From: Veillonellaceae bacterium
GTDB lineage: Bacteria; Bacillota; Negativicutes; Veillonellales; Veillonellaceae
Direction: 5' to 3'
NCBI GenBank assembly: GCA_900766245.1
Contig: CAAFUR010000027.1
Coordinates: 49,681-113,680 of the forward strand
DNA length: 64,000 nt
Below the pieces are notes generated by a model, which worked only from the letters and a program-made list of their open reading frames with translations, did not search any database and was not told the DNA's origin. Below are positions 17,370-26,230 of this stretch, in pieces. The stretch's first letter is position 1. Every line of letters starts with the position of its first letter. The position numbers and the translations under genes are program-made.

Positions 17370-18077
17370 ATGTCAGTAGAACGATTGTTGCGACAGTTAA
17401 AAGGGTTTTCTAGTCCCCATGTGTATAATCCTTGGAATGATTTTGATGAACGCTATGATACGAATCAGCGAGCGAGTTCCATTCGGAGAAAGCAATTACA
17501 GGCCTATTTAGAGCAGCGGTTAGATTGCGCCAAAATTCTTATCATTGCAGAAGCCGTAGGCTATCAAGGAGGACGGTTTACAGGGATTGCTATGACCTGT
17601 GAAAGAATGCTTTTAGGGCATCACCCTACAGTAGGACCCTCTATGGCGTTTACTGGTGTAGAGCCGAAGCGGACAAGCAATCCGAAGAGTGCATATATTA
17701 CAAAACCGACACAAAAAGAAAAGGGCTTCAATGAGCCTACTGATTCTGTGGTGTGGAATGCCATGTTAGAAGCTAACATTGATCCTTATGAAGTGGTGCT
17801 GTGGAATATTTTTCCTTTTCATCCCTATAAGGGCACAGATGGTTTGACAAACCGAACGCCTACAAAGCAAGAATTAGATTTAGGGTGGACCTATACAAAA
17901 CAGCTTTTAGACTTATTTCCACAGGCTCGGATCATTGGAGTGGGACAGAAAGCAAGTCTTACACTCAGTGACTATGGTATCGATGTACAAGCTACATTGC
18001 GGCATCCAGCAAATGGAGGAGCAGGATTGTATAAACAGCAGTTCCGAGCTTTTATTGAGGAAGAGCTGAAAGCTTAA
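17370..18077 (+). CDS. Uracil-DNA glycosylase family protein
   Basis: This 235-residue protein carries a UDG-superfamily fold signature: ILIIAEAVGYQGGRFTGIAMTCERMLLG near residue 57 (motif 1, active-site loop), VVLWNIFPFHPYKG, and IIGVGQKASLTL, ending with LRHPANGGAG (motif 2, H-P-A/S). The superfamily removes uracil or damaged bases from DNA. The subfamily is not one of the well-studied UNG enzymes. It lies 10 bp after the glycosyltransferase and is followed by repeats and terminators. Confidence 0.85.
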   Translation: MSVERLLRQLKGFSSPHVYNPWNDFDERYDTNQRASSIRRKQLQAYLEQRLDCAKILIIAEAVGYQGGRFTGIAMTCERMLLGHHPTVGPSMAFTGVEPKRTSNPKSAYITKPTQKEKGFNEPTDSVVWNAMLEANIDPYEVVLWNIFPFHPYKGTDGLTNRTPTKQELDLGWTYTKQLLDLFPQARIIGVGQKASLTLSDYGIDVQATLRHPANGGAGLYKQQFRAFIEEELKA

Positions 18078-18093
18078 TAGATAATGTGAAAAA

Positions 18094-18187
18094 GTGAAAA
18101 GCCGTGGCACTTCTAAAAAAGTGAAAAGCCGCAGCGCTTCTAAAAACAGACCTACGCTAATGTTTTTAGTAAGCACTACGGCTTTTC
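18094..18187 (+). repeat. Tandem 27-bp repeat plus inverted third copy
   Basis: Two adjacent 27-bp units (18094-18120 and 18121-18147) begin GTGAAAAGCCG and end CTTCTAAAAA. A third related copy lies inverted at 18162-18187. Copies 2 and 3 can form a hairpin of about 20 bp that should also end transcription of the glycosylase gene. Confidence 0.8.
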
Positions 18188-18292
18188 TTACGGTGAGCCT
18201 TTATTTGGTAATATAAAATCTTTTAGAAATTGGTTGCGAAGTATGTGGTATGGTTAGTTTTAGTGTAAGTATACTTTATTTAAATATAAAAA

Positions 18293-18328
18293 AGAGGAAG
18301 GTTGATATTGCTCAACTTTCCTCTATTT
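18293..18328 (-). terminator. Bidirectional terminator between the glycosylase and biotin operons
   Basis: A 13-bp stem AGAGGAAGGTTGA/TCAACTTTCCTCT (18293-18305 with 18312-18324). On the minus strand the stem is followed by a T-run, right after bioF. A near-identical stem recurs at 45745-45784. Confidence 0.88.
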
Positions 18329-18383
18329 TATTTGGAGCCTATTTTGTTGTAGTTCCTTTTATGGAAATTTAGGAGAACCTTTG

Positions 18384-19544
18384 TTATAAGGTCTTTTGTA
18401 TTGGTAGTTTTTGCAATACTTGGATGACCTTTTGTAATTCTGCTTCTGTGTGTGAGGCGGTTACGGTTAAGCGCAATCGTCCTGTGTTGATAGGCACGGT
18501 AGGTGGACGAATGGCACTTAGGATAATGCCTTCTTGTTCACATAGGCGACTGGCTTCTAATGTGTCTTCGTTGGAACCAATGATGATGGGGAAAATCGGT
18601 GTTTCATCGCTACTAGGGATGCCTAAAGATTGCAATGCTTTGTGCATATATTCTGTATTGCTTCGCAGGTTTTGATAGACTCTTGGTTCCTGTGCTAATA
18701 CTTCTAGGGCGCCAAGGCTAGCACCGATGTCAGCTGGAGATAAGGCGGTAGCAAAAATGAAAGGACGACTATGGTTGATGATATAGTCGATGATGGTTTG
18801 GCTACCGCAGACGTATCCACCGATGGACCCTAAGGCTTTACTCATGGTGCCAGTGGTGATGATACGTGGGCTTTCACAGTGACAGTGATGTGCTGTGCCA
18901 CGTCCTTCACCAATGACGCCAGTAGCATGGGCATCGTCTACAATGAGAAGAGCATCGTAGCGTTCTGCAAGTCCCAATAGTTCAGGTAAGGAGGCTATAT
19001 CCCCATCCATGCTGAACACCCCGTCGGTAATGATGAAACGCATACCATAGTGCTTAGATTCAGCTAGTAATGCTTCAAGGGCTTGTACATATTTGTGGGG
19101 GTAGACTTGTACTTTTGCGCCACTGAGGCGACATCCATCGATGAGGCTTGCATGGTTAAGTTCATCGCTGAAAATGATGTCCCCTTTATTAGCAAGAGCA
19201 GATATAGTTCCGAGATTTGCCATAAATCCAGCTGTGAAAGTGAGTGCTTTTTCATATTCTTTCCACTGTGCAAGACGGGTTTCTAGTTCTTGAAATAAAG
19301 GAAAAGAACCAGACGTAAGACGAGCGCCACCAGAGCCAGTACCATATTGTTGAATAGCCTGTATGGAACGATCCTTAACGTGCGGATGGTGGGTTAAGCC
19401 TAAGTAATTATTCGATGCCATCATCAGATAGGTGGAATCTTCATACATAACATGAGTCGCATCGATAGGTGTATACGTACGAGGAGAACGAAATTGTGAT
19501 TCCTCTTGGCGTAGAGTTAAGGCTTTGGCATATCGATTAAACAT
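18384..19544 (-). CDS. bioF: 8-amino-7-oxononanoate synthase
   Basis: A PLP enzyme that joins pimeloyl-CoA and alanine, the first ring-forming step of biotin synthesis. The 386 residues show MMASNNYLGLTHHP, the glycine-rich YGTGSGGARLTSG, FSDELNHASLIDG, DDAHATGVIGEGRG and the lysine motif TGTMSKALGSIGGYVCG (Lys near residue 235). Length is normal. It overlaps bioW by 8 bases, which suggests coupled translation, and is the last gene of the operon. Confidence 0.96.
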   Translation of the reverse strand: MFNRYAKALTLRQEESQFRSPRTYTPIDATHVMYEDSTYLMMASNNYLGLTHHPHVKDRSIQAIQQYGTGSGGARLTSGSFPLFQELETRLAQWKEYEKALTFTAGFMANLGTISALANKGDIIFSDELNHASLIDGCRLSGAKVQVYPHKYVQALEALLAESKHYGMRFIITDGVFSMDGDIASLPELLGLAERYDALLIVDDAHATGVIGEGRGTAHHCHCESPRIITTGTMSKALGSIGGYVCGSQTIIDYIINHSRPFIFATALSPADIGASLGALEVLAQEPRVYQNLRSNTEYMHKALQSLGIPSSDETPIFPIIIGSNEDTLEASRLCEQEGIILSAIRPPTVPINTGRLRLTVTASHTEAELQKVIQVLQKLPIQKTL

Positions 19545-20292
19545 GGTGAATCCCTTTCGTTGTGACCCAAGTAGGGGTGGATGTAAAATATTGTAGTAAT
19601 GTTTCTATAGGTGCCTCTTCAGTGATGAAGAAGGCACGACCACCAATGGGACTACCATAGACTTTCATAGGGCTCAATCGATGGTAGGTAGTGCCGTAAG
19701 ACACATAGCCCGTTGTATAATCTGGATCATCAGACCAACACAGTTCGCCTAGTACAAAGGGGGATGCTAAGACCTTGCTAGCCAAGATGAGAGCCTCCCT
19801 AGAATGGACAGAGGAACATCCGAAGTGCTGTAAATGTCGATGTATATCAGCATCGCTTTCTGCATCCATACGGGACACGCGCACTGTTTGGGGATATACT
19901 TCACCAGTGATAGCGTTAACGAGCCATGCGCCGCTTACAGACTCTGTGTTTTGACTGAGTTTGGTAAGAGCACTTTGTATGGCCTGTTCATGGATGTGTG
20001 CTAGTTGTAATAGTTGTGTTGCTACCCGATGAGATTCCTGGATCGTTGATGATTCTGTAGTAGCTACCGTGAGAGCAGGGACTTTCACAATGGATTCATC
20101 AGGAATCTCATCGATTTGTAAGTTGATAAAGTCTGGACGACCTTTGCTGTGTTGCAAAGCTCGCTGTAAAAATTCTTCTGAAATGCGTGATAAGGACTCT
20201 AAGGAGACGAGACGTTCGGCTCCAGAAATGTGAGAGCCCCCTTGTTCATGAGGACCACCCTTAGCAGCGCGCATACGAATACTGTAAACCAT
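19537..20292 (-). CDS. bioW: 6-carboxyhexanoate--CoA ligase (pimeloyl-CoA synthetase)
   Basis: BioW makes pimeloyl-CoA from free pimelate, ATP and CoA. The 251 residues start with YSIRMRAAKGGPHEQGGSHISGAERLV, the conserved BioW N-terminus, and contain ALTVATTESSTIQE and DPDYTTGYVSYGTTYHRLSPMK. Because BioW needs free pimelic acid, a pimelate source or importer is expected; the membrane protein encoded just upstream is a candidate. It lies 6 bp after that gene and overlaps bioF. Confidence 0.95.
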   Translation of the reverse strand: MVYSIRMRAAKGGPHEQGGSHISGAERLVSLESLSRISEEFLQRALQHSKGRPDFINLQIDEIPDESIVKVPALTVATTESSTIQESHRVATQLLQLAHIHEQAIQSALTKLSQNTESVSGAWLVNAITGEVYPQTVRVSRMDAESDADIHRHLQHFGCSSVHSREALILASKVLASPFVLGELCWSDDPDYTTGYVSYGTTYHRLSPMKVYGSPIGGRAFFITEEAPIETLLQYFTSTPTWVTTKGIHHV

Positions 20293-20298
20293 GAGTGA

Positions 20299-20793
20299 CT
20301 AACCTTGTTTTACTTTCAAAGTGGTAGCCAAACGAGGTAGTCGGTGTAAGATGCTGTAGAAGATAGGACTTACAATGACTGTGAAAATCATGCCAGGGAC
20401 TGCCATCACAAGCATAGGAATGACCATTTTGCCAAAGGATAAACCAATGGTGATACGGGCGATAGCAGACGCAATAGGACCAGAGATAAGAATAGACCAC
20501 ATACGGTTTTTACCAATCCATAAGATAAGACCTACAATGAGGCGGAACTGCATGGCAATGGCAACATTTAACAAATTTTGCGTGCCTAGTACAAGACCAA
20601 TCAAACTAGAAAGACAACCGCAGATGATATATTTGCGGAATCCGAAGGCAGCGCAAATGGCTACCGCCAAAGGAGCAGATAATTGGAACTCCACTCCGGG
20701 AATTAAGTTGGGAATTTTGATGCCTCCCAGAATTGTCATCATCGCGGTTAAGATACCGATCTCTGCAATTGTGTGAATACTTACGTGTTTCAT
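20299..20793 (-). CDS. ECF transporter S-component-like membrane protein in the biotin operon
   Basis: A protein of about 164 residues with five or six predicted helices. The pattern ILTAMMTILGGIKIPNLIPGVEFQLSAPLAVAICAAFGFRKYI resembles ECF S-components (substrate-binding subunits of energy-coupling vitamin importers), but I do not recognise BioY itself. The ATG at 20793 has AGGAGGT upstream; an ATG eight codons earlier is less likely. It is the first gene of the BirA-controlled operon with bioW and bioF, so the substrate is probably biotin or its precursor pimelate. No ECF ATPase or T-component genes are nearby, so a shared module would be needed. Confidence 0.75.
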   Translation of the reverse strand: MKHVSIHTIAEIGILTAMMTILGGIKIPNLIPGVEFQLSAPLAVAICAAFGFRKYIICGCLSSLIGLVLGTQNLLNVAIAMQFRLIVGLILWIGKNRMWSILISGPIASAIARITIGLSFGKMVIPMLVMAVPGMIFTVIVSPIFYSILHRLPRLATTLKVKQG

Positions 20794-20804
20794 GTGACCT
20801 CCTA

Positions 20805-20865
20805 TTGTAAACTTCAAATAACCTTACTTCGTTTACATTATAAAACGCAATTGCATTTAGTGCAA
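20805..20865 (-). promoter_or_regulatory. Biotin operon promoter with BirA-type operator
   Basis: Minus-strand promoter: -35 TTGCAC (20865-20860), 17-nt spacer, -10 TATAAT (20842-20837). The inverted repeat TTGTAAAC (20805-20812) and GTTTACAT (20831-20838), 18 bp apart, matches the BirA box architecture (TTGTAAAC-N18-GTTTACAA). One half-site overlaps the -10 and the other lies near the Shine-Dalgarno, so biotinyl-AMP-bound BirA should block transcription. Confidence 0.85.
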
Positions 20866-20908
20866 TATTCAATTGCAAATTTTTATGACTTATCACGGGG
20901 GACCTTAG

Positions 20909-20938
20909 TTGCTTAGGTTGGAATTTCTATAGTATAAT
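20909..20938 (+). promoter_or_regulatory. Probable promoter of the RNase J gene
   Basis: TTGCTT (20909-20914), 18-nt spacer, TATAAT (20933-20938). This would give a leader of about 275 nt. No known riboswitch was recognised in 20945-21205; it contains short inverted repeats such as GAGAAAGGTTTCTC near 21051. Confidence 0.55.
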
Positions 20939-21218
20939 GAAGATAATTATTTTGATCGGCTTATGAACCTTATGGGTTCCCAAATGTTTCACAGTAGAAG
21001 TATGTATAGAGGGTATATGCTTTGCTGTGTAGAAGAATGTGACATAGATAGTGAGAAAGGTTTCTCACAGTGTTTTACTGTATGAATACGAACAGAAATA
21101 GATACTTATTTGTGCTTACATGCCGATACATGCTCAACCATCAGCGAATGGAATTAGATAGTCTTGGACTATAGTAGTATGTATAGACAGTACGACTATA
21201 GTCCCGTAGGAGGAAAAT

Positions 21219-23138
21219 TTGAATACACAAGAAGAAAGAACAACGGTAACTGCACCAATAGGTGAAGCTACGCAACAACGACCACGTCCGACAACACGTA
21301 CACGTCGTACAACAGGTCAAAATCGTCGTACCACTGTGAAAGCAGAGGGGGAACGTACTAATCGCCCACGTCCACAAGGCGATAATGGCGAACGTCGTCA
21401 ATCTAATCGTGGTCCACGTAGACCGCAACGGACAAATACAACTGTAGAAAAACATGAACAAACAGCACGTCCACATGTGCGAAAAGATAAATTACAAATC
21501 ATTCCATTAGGTGGTTTAGGTGAAATCGGTAAAAATATGACCATCTTCCAATATGGTGATGATATTGTCGTATTAGATGCAGGCTTAGCATTCCCAGAAA
21601 ATGATATGTTAGGGGTGGATATTGTAATCCCTGACATGAGTTATTTAATCGAGCATAAAGATAAAGTGCGTGCCGTGGTGATTACTCATGGCCACGAAGA
21701 CCATATTGGATCCTTAGCGTACTTATTAAAAGAAGTGAACGTACCTGTATATGCTACGAACTTAGTATGCGGATTGATTGAAGGCAAACTAAAAGAACAT
21801 CATGTGAAAGCTAAAAAGTTACAAATTGTAAAAGCCGGTGATGAATTTAAGATTGGCTGCTTCAAAGTGGGCTTTATCCAAACAAACCACTCTATTCCAG
21901 ATGCGTGTGCTATTTTCTTAGAAACTCCAGTAGGTACTGTGGTACATACGGGGGACTTCAAAGTAGATCAAACTCCTGTAGATGGGAAATTAATGGACGT
22001 TCACAAATTTGCAGAGCTTGGCAACAAAGGCGTATTGGCGCTTATGTCCGACTCCACAAATGTAGAAAAACCAGGGTTTACTCCATCTGAAAGTTCTGTA
22101 GGACCAGCGATTATGCGTGCTGTCGCAGAAGCTACTGGTCGTGTTATTTTAGCGACATTTGCATCCAATGTGTCTCGTTTACAACAAGCCATTGATGCAG
22201 CGGTAGCCACAAAACGTAAAGTAGTGGTGTTAGGTCGTTCCATGGTAAATGTTACAGAAATTGCTCAAGAACGTGGCTACTTAACAGTACCAGAAGGAAC
22301 GATCATCGGTGATGATGAAATGAATCGCTACCGTGCTGATGAAATTATGATCTTAACAACAGGTTCCCAAGGTGAACCAATGGCAGGTCTATCTCGTATG
22401 TCTACGAACAATCACCGTACCGTAGAGATCACGCCAAATGATACTGTTATTATCTCTGCCACACCAATTCCTGGTAATGAAGCGGCTGTAGGACGTACTA
22501 TCGATAACTTATTGCGCCAAGGCGCTCATGTAGTTTATGGCAAAGATCGTGGTATTCACGTGTCTGGTCATGGTAGCCAAGAAGATTTAAAAACTATGTT
22601 GAACTTGGTGAGACCTAAATTCTTTATCCCAGTTCATGGTGAATACCGCATGTTGAAAAAACATGGTGAACTGGCTGTGTCCATGGGGATTGTAAAGCCT
22701 AGCAATGTTTTGGTAGGCGATAATGGACAAATTTTTGAGTTTACTACTCGTACAGGTCGCTTAGCAGGTCGTGTGCCAGCGGGCAAAGTTTTTGTGGATG
22801 GCTTAGGTGTAGGTGATGTAGGTAATATCGTTATCCGTGATCGTCAACAATTAGCACAAGAAGGTATGGTGGTCGTTGTGATGGCAATGGACCGTGCATC
22901 TGGTACGATCGTAGCGGGCCCAGATATGTTATCCCGTGGCTTTGTATATGTTCGTGATGCAGAAGAATTATTAAGCGAAGCACAACGTCGTGTAGATGCT
23001 GCAGTGGAAAAATGTGAAATGGACCATATCAAAGATTGGACAACCATCAAAACAGTGGTGCGTGACACATTAGGTAAATTCTTCTATGAAAAAACACGCC
23101 GTCGTCCAATGATTTTACCAATCATTCAAGACGTATAA
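21219..23138 (+). CDS. rnj: Ribonuclease J with long basic N-terminal extension
   Basis: A beta-CASP metallo-beta-lactamase RNase for mRNA decay and RNA maturation. The start is TTG at 21219, with GTAGGAGG six bases upstream. Residues 1-88 are a low-complexity Arg/Thr/Pro/Gln-rich tail. The catalytic core starts at about residue 89 (LQIIPLGGLGEIGKNM), with HGHEDHIGSLAYLL (zinc site), FIQTNHSIPDACAI, VVHTGDFK, LMSDSTN and the C-terminal HGEYRMLKKH and VSGHGSQEDLK. The family norm is about 555 residues, against 639 here. Both 5'-3' exo- and endonuclease activities are known in the family. Confidence 0.95.
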   Translation: MNTQEERTTVTAPIGEATQQRPRPTTRTRRTTGQNRRTTVKAEGERTNRPRPQGDNGERRQSNRGPRRPQRTNTTVEKHEQTARPHVRKDKLQIIPLGGLGEIGKNMTIFQYGDDIVVLDAGLAFPENDMLGVDIVIPDMSYLIEHKDKVRAVVITHGHEDHIGSLAYLLKEVNVPVYATNLVCGLIEGKLKEHHVKAKKLQIVKAGDEFKIGCFKVGFIQTNHSIPDACAIFLETPVGTVVHTGDFKVDQTPVDGKLMDVHKFAELGNKGVLALMSDSTNVEKPGFTPSESSVGPAIMRAVAEATGRVILATFASNVSRLQQAIDAAVATKRKVVVLGRSMVNVTEIAQERGYLTVPEGTIIGDDEMNRYRADEIMILTTGSQGEPMAGLSRMSTNNHRTVEITPNDTVIISATPIPGNEAAVGRTIDNLLRQGAHVVYGKDRGIHVSGHGSQEDLKTMLNLVRPKFFIPVHGEYRMLKKHGELAVSMGIVKPSNVLVGDNGQIFEFTTRTGRLAGRVPAGKVFVDGLGVGDVGNIVIRDRQQLAQEGMVVVVMAMDRASGTIVAGPDMLSRGFVYVRDAEELLSEAQRRVDAAVEKCEMDHIKDWTTIKTVVRDTLGKFFYEKTRRRPMILPIIQDV

Positions 23139-23154
23139 GGATTGTGATATAATA

Positions 23155-23184
23155 GGCATATGACGAAAGTCATATGTCTATTTA
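23155..23184 (+). terminator. Hairpin after the RNase J gene, with an overlapping promoter
   Basis: GCATATGAC/GTCATATGT stem (23156-23164 with 23169-23177) with a GAAA tetraloop and a T-rich tail. An extended -10 (TGA-TATAAT, 23145-23153) lies just before it and may start the DUF2232-gdpP transcript. Confidence 0.65.
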
Positions 23185-23241
23185 TTGTATTGGCATAGAA
23201 CGATGTCGACCCTTGAGGGAGACATAGTGTGGAGTTAGTAT

Positions 23242-24189
23242 ATGAATCAAACAAGTACAAAGTCTGTCGTAGAGTCTGGTATCTTAACGGCATTGATGAT
23301 TGTCTTTGCCATGATAGGTCTCAGTGTACCTATGCTTGGATTTTTTGGATCTATTTTTGTGCCTATGACGATTGCTATCGTAGGTGTACGCCATGGCTTT
23401 CGGTGGAGTTTATTATCTGTTGTATCCGCAGTCATTGCCATTGCCTTTTTATTGGGGCCGTTGACAGCCATAGTCGAAGGTGGCGTCTTTGGTGTGATTG
23501 GTATTTTAATCGGCTATGGATTGCGCAAGCACTGGTCTATTTCTAAATTGTTGATGATTCCTGCTGTGGTATTAATGCTAGCAGTAGTGGTTCAGTTTTG
23601 GGCATCCGCATTGGTGATGCAAGTAAGCCCTACAGATATGTGGTCCTCTTTGGAAGAACAAATTACAGTATCCATGCAGGATATGTATGTACAGCAAGGG
23701 CTTTCAGAGGAGCAAGTGACAACAGCGATGACAGCCTTGCAAGATCAAATTGAAATTATGAAAAAAGTATTGATTGCAGGACTGTTTTGCTCTGGCGTAG
23801 CGATTTCGTATATTATTAATCGTCTTACCTATCTTGTACTCAGTCGTATTGGTACCTATCATGTTCCTGAAATGCCTACCATCAAAGGGTGGCGTGTACC
23901 AGACTGGGCCTTGCATATCTTTTTAGTGGGGGTCATTTCCTATTTTGTGAAACAATATATTCCACTCCTTGAATACGCAGGCTATAATTTGATGTATTTA
24001 GGTGGTATAATGCTATTTATACGAGGTATATCTTGTGTTTGGCGTATTAGTAAAAGTTACAATCCGCCGAAGATTGTGCCGTGGATTGTGCTAGCTATAT
24101 TTGTTGTGATGTCACAATCTGCTGCGATATTAGGCGCCTTAGATGTATTCTTGCACATAGAGAAACGATGGGGCAGACGAAGTGAGTAA
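23242..24189 (+). CDS. DUF2232 (YybS-like) membrane protein
   Basis: A 315-residue polytopic protein with about seven or eight helices. It begins SVVESGILTALMIVFAMIGLSVPMLGFFGSIFVPMTIAIVGVRHG, typical of YybS/DUF2232. This family lies next to gdpP and rplI in Firmicutes, as here. Its fold recalls ECF S-components, but its function is unknown. The reading frame ends just ahead of the gdpP start. Confidence 0.9.
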   Translation: MNQTSTKSVVESGILTALMIVFAMIGLSVPMLGFFGSIFVPMTIAIVGVRHGFRWSLLSVVSAVIAIAFLLGPLTAIVEGGVFGVIGILIGYGLRKHWSISKLLMIPAVVLMLAVVVQFWASALVMQVSPTDMWSSLEEQITVSMQDMYVQQGLSEEQVTTAMTALQDQIEIMKKVLIAGLFCSGVAISYIINRLTYLVLSRIGTYHVPEMPTIKGWRVPDWALHIFLVGVISYFVKQYIPLLEYAGYNLMYLGGIMLFIRGISCVWRISKSYNPPKIVPWIVLAIFVVMSQSAAILGALDVFLHIEKRWGRRSE

Positions 24190-24205
24190 ACCTAGAGGAG
24201 GTAGT

Positions 24206-26230
24206 ATGGATATACAAACTGAATACAGTTCTATTGAAATGACTGCTGCCGTTCTCATTATTATCTTATTAGGTATTATTTTCTATTTAAATTGGCAACT
24301 AGCCATGTTGGCTTGTATCGTGGTGATCGCTGCCTATTTATATGTGGGACGAACCATTCGCCGAGGACGACATCTTAGAAAAGCTCAATTTGACTGTATG
24401 GCAAAAGGGATTACACAGGCATCGACCTTTGCATTACAAAATTTACCGGTAGGGATTGTTATCATTGATGAACACAATGTGATCTGCTGGAGTAATAGCG
24501 TATTTAGAGATTGGTTACCTAGTGATTCCGATAAAACAATAAAATTAAGTGGATTTATTCCTACTTTGCGGATTGATAAATATTGGGGCAAGTCGGGATT
24601 CTTTCACGAAGAAATTGATGGTAAATATTACCGTGTATTATATAAAACGTTGGTAGCTCCGAAGTCTAATTATTCCGATGTTAATAGCGATGAACTAGAA
24701 TCGTATATGGCATTTTATTTTGATGACATAACAGACATCGAAGTGGAGAAACAAAAAGCGATTTCTATGTTACCAGCTCTTGGCTTTATTGCTATGGATA
24801 ATATTGAAGATTTGCGTTCTGGTTTGAGTGATATTGAATATACGCAATTATGGTCTGATATGAATCGCTTGATTGTAACGGAAATTGACAAGCATGACGG
24901 ATTTATACGAAATGCTACAGAAGATACGTATACCTTCAGTATTAGTAAAGCAGCTATGTTGCACATGATGGAGTCGAAGTTTAGCATATTAGATAAAATT
25001 CGGGTCTTAACTACATCGAAACATATTCCTCCAACTATCAGTATGGGCATTGCTTTAACAGAAGATACTGTAAAAGTACAAGGGGAAAAGGCAAAATCAG
25101 CCTTAGAAATCGCTTTAGGGCGTGGCGGTGACCAAGTTTGTGTATATCATGGTGAGGAAGTAAAATTCTTTGGTGGGAAGTCATCAGGGAATGAAAAGAA
25201 TACACGTGTTCGTGCTAGGGTCGTATCTCATGCATTGCATGAAATCATGTTGGATTCTGATCGCGTGCTTGTGATGGGTCATGATCGAGAAGATTATGAT
25301 AGTATTGGTGCTTCTGTAGGCGTAGCAGCGATGGCAAGAGCCCTTAATAAACCAGTGCATATTGCCTTGAGTTCACATCCTACAGCAGTTCGTAAATTAG
25401 TAGAAGTACTGGTAGAACATCCAGATTTTCAAGGTCTAATTATTGATGAAGAAGAAGCAGCTCAGTTTGTAACAGATAATACTGTGGTCATCGTGACCGA
25501 TGTGCATCGGTCTGAAATGGTAGCCGCTCCATCAGCGCTGAAAAAAGCAAATCGCCGTGTTGTGATCGACCATCATAGACGGGGCTCAGATTTTATTGAA
25601 TCGCCATTATTAACGTATTTAGAGCCTTCTACGTCATCTACTAGTGAACTGGTAACAGAGTTAATTCAATATTTCCCAGAACATGTAGAGATTAAGCATA
25701 TTGAAGCTAGTGGTTTATATGCAGGTATTGTAGTAGATACAAAAAACTTTGTGGTTCAAACAGGGGCACGTACCTTTGAAGCAGCCTCTTTCTTGCGCCG
25801 ATCAGGAGCAGATGTATCCTTAGTACGACACTTATTTATGGATAGTTTTGAAGGTATGCGTATACGTTCTGCTATGCTAGCTTCTGCAGAAGAAATAGAA
25901 AATATGGCTTTTACAGAGGCACCGCAAGATGCGAAGAATGCAACAGTGATAGCAGCTCAAACAGGTGATAAATTAATTACGCTAGAGGGTATTGAAGCTA
26001 GTTTTGTATTTTATGTATTGCCAGATGGTGGCATTGGAGTCAGTGCTAGGTCACAAGGCAAGTTAAATGTACAATTAATTATGGAAGCTGTTGGTGGCGG
26101 AGGTCATCGTACCGTGGCGGGTGCTCAAATTTACAATATGTCTATGAAAGAGGCACGCCAATGGGTGACTGAAGTAGCCGTATCCCATATGACAGAGTTA
26201 CAAAGAGAATCTAAGGAGGAATTATCATGA
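24206..26230 (+). CDS. gdpP: Cyclic-di-AMP phosphodiesterase GdpP
   Basis: About 674 residues. Two membrane helices (about 10-55), a degenerate PAS region (LPVGIVIIDEHNVICWSN), a degenerate GGDEF region (LGRGGDQVCVY in place of GGDEF), then DHH (VMGHDREDYDSIGASVGVA and VVIDHHRRG) and DHHA1 (VGGGGHRTVAGAQI). The enzyme hydrolyses c-di-AMP, which controls potassium and osmolyte balance and wall stress. The ATG at 24206 follows AGAGGAGGT closely; a GTG at 24182 is weaker. The stop overlaps the rplI start (ATGA-like), so the two are coupled. Confidence 0.95.
   Translation: MDIQTEYSSIEMTAAVLIIILLGIIFYLNWQLAMLACIVVIAAYLYVGRTIRRGRHLRKAQFDCMAKGITQASTFALQNLPVGIVIIDEHNVICWSNSVFRDWLPSDSDKTIKLSGFIPTLRIDKYWGKSGFFHEEIDGKYYRVLYKTLVAPKSNYSDVNSDELESYMAFYFDDITDIEVEKQKAISMLPALGFIAMDNIEDLRSGLSDIEYTQLWSDMNRLIVTEIDKHDGFIRNATEDTYTFSISKAAMLHMMESKFSILDKIRVLTTSKHIPPTISMGIALTEDTVKVQGEKAKSALEIALGRGGDQVCVYHGEEVKFFGGKSSGNEKNTRVRARVVSHALHEIMLDSDRVLVMGHDREDYDSIGASVGVAAMARALNKPVHIALSSHPTAVRKLVEVLVEHPDFQGLIIDEEEAAQFVTDNTVVIVTDVHRSEMVAAPSALKKANRRVVIDHHRRGSDFIESPLLTYLEPSTSSTSELVTELIQYFPEHVEIKHIEASGLYAGIVVDTKNFVVQTGARTFEAASFLRRSGADVSLVRHLFMDSFEGMRIRSAMLASAEEIENMAFTEAPQDAKNATVIAAQTGDKLITLEGIEASFVFYVLPDGGIGVSARSQGKLNVQLIMEAVGGGGHRTVAGAQIYNMSMKEARQWVTEVAVSHMTELQRESKEELS

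Noticed and set aside
20945..21205. Riboswitch in the long RNase J leader
   Set aside because: No known aptamer core could be recognised; only short imperfect inverted repeats are present.
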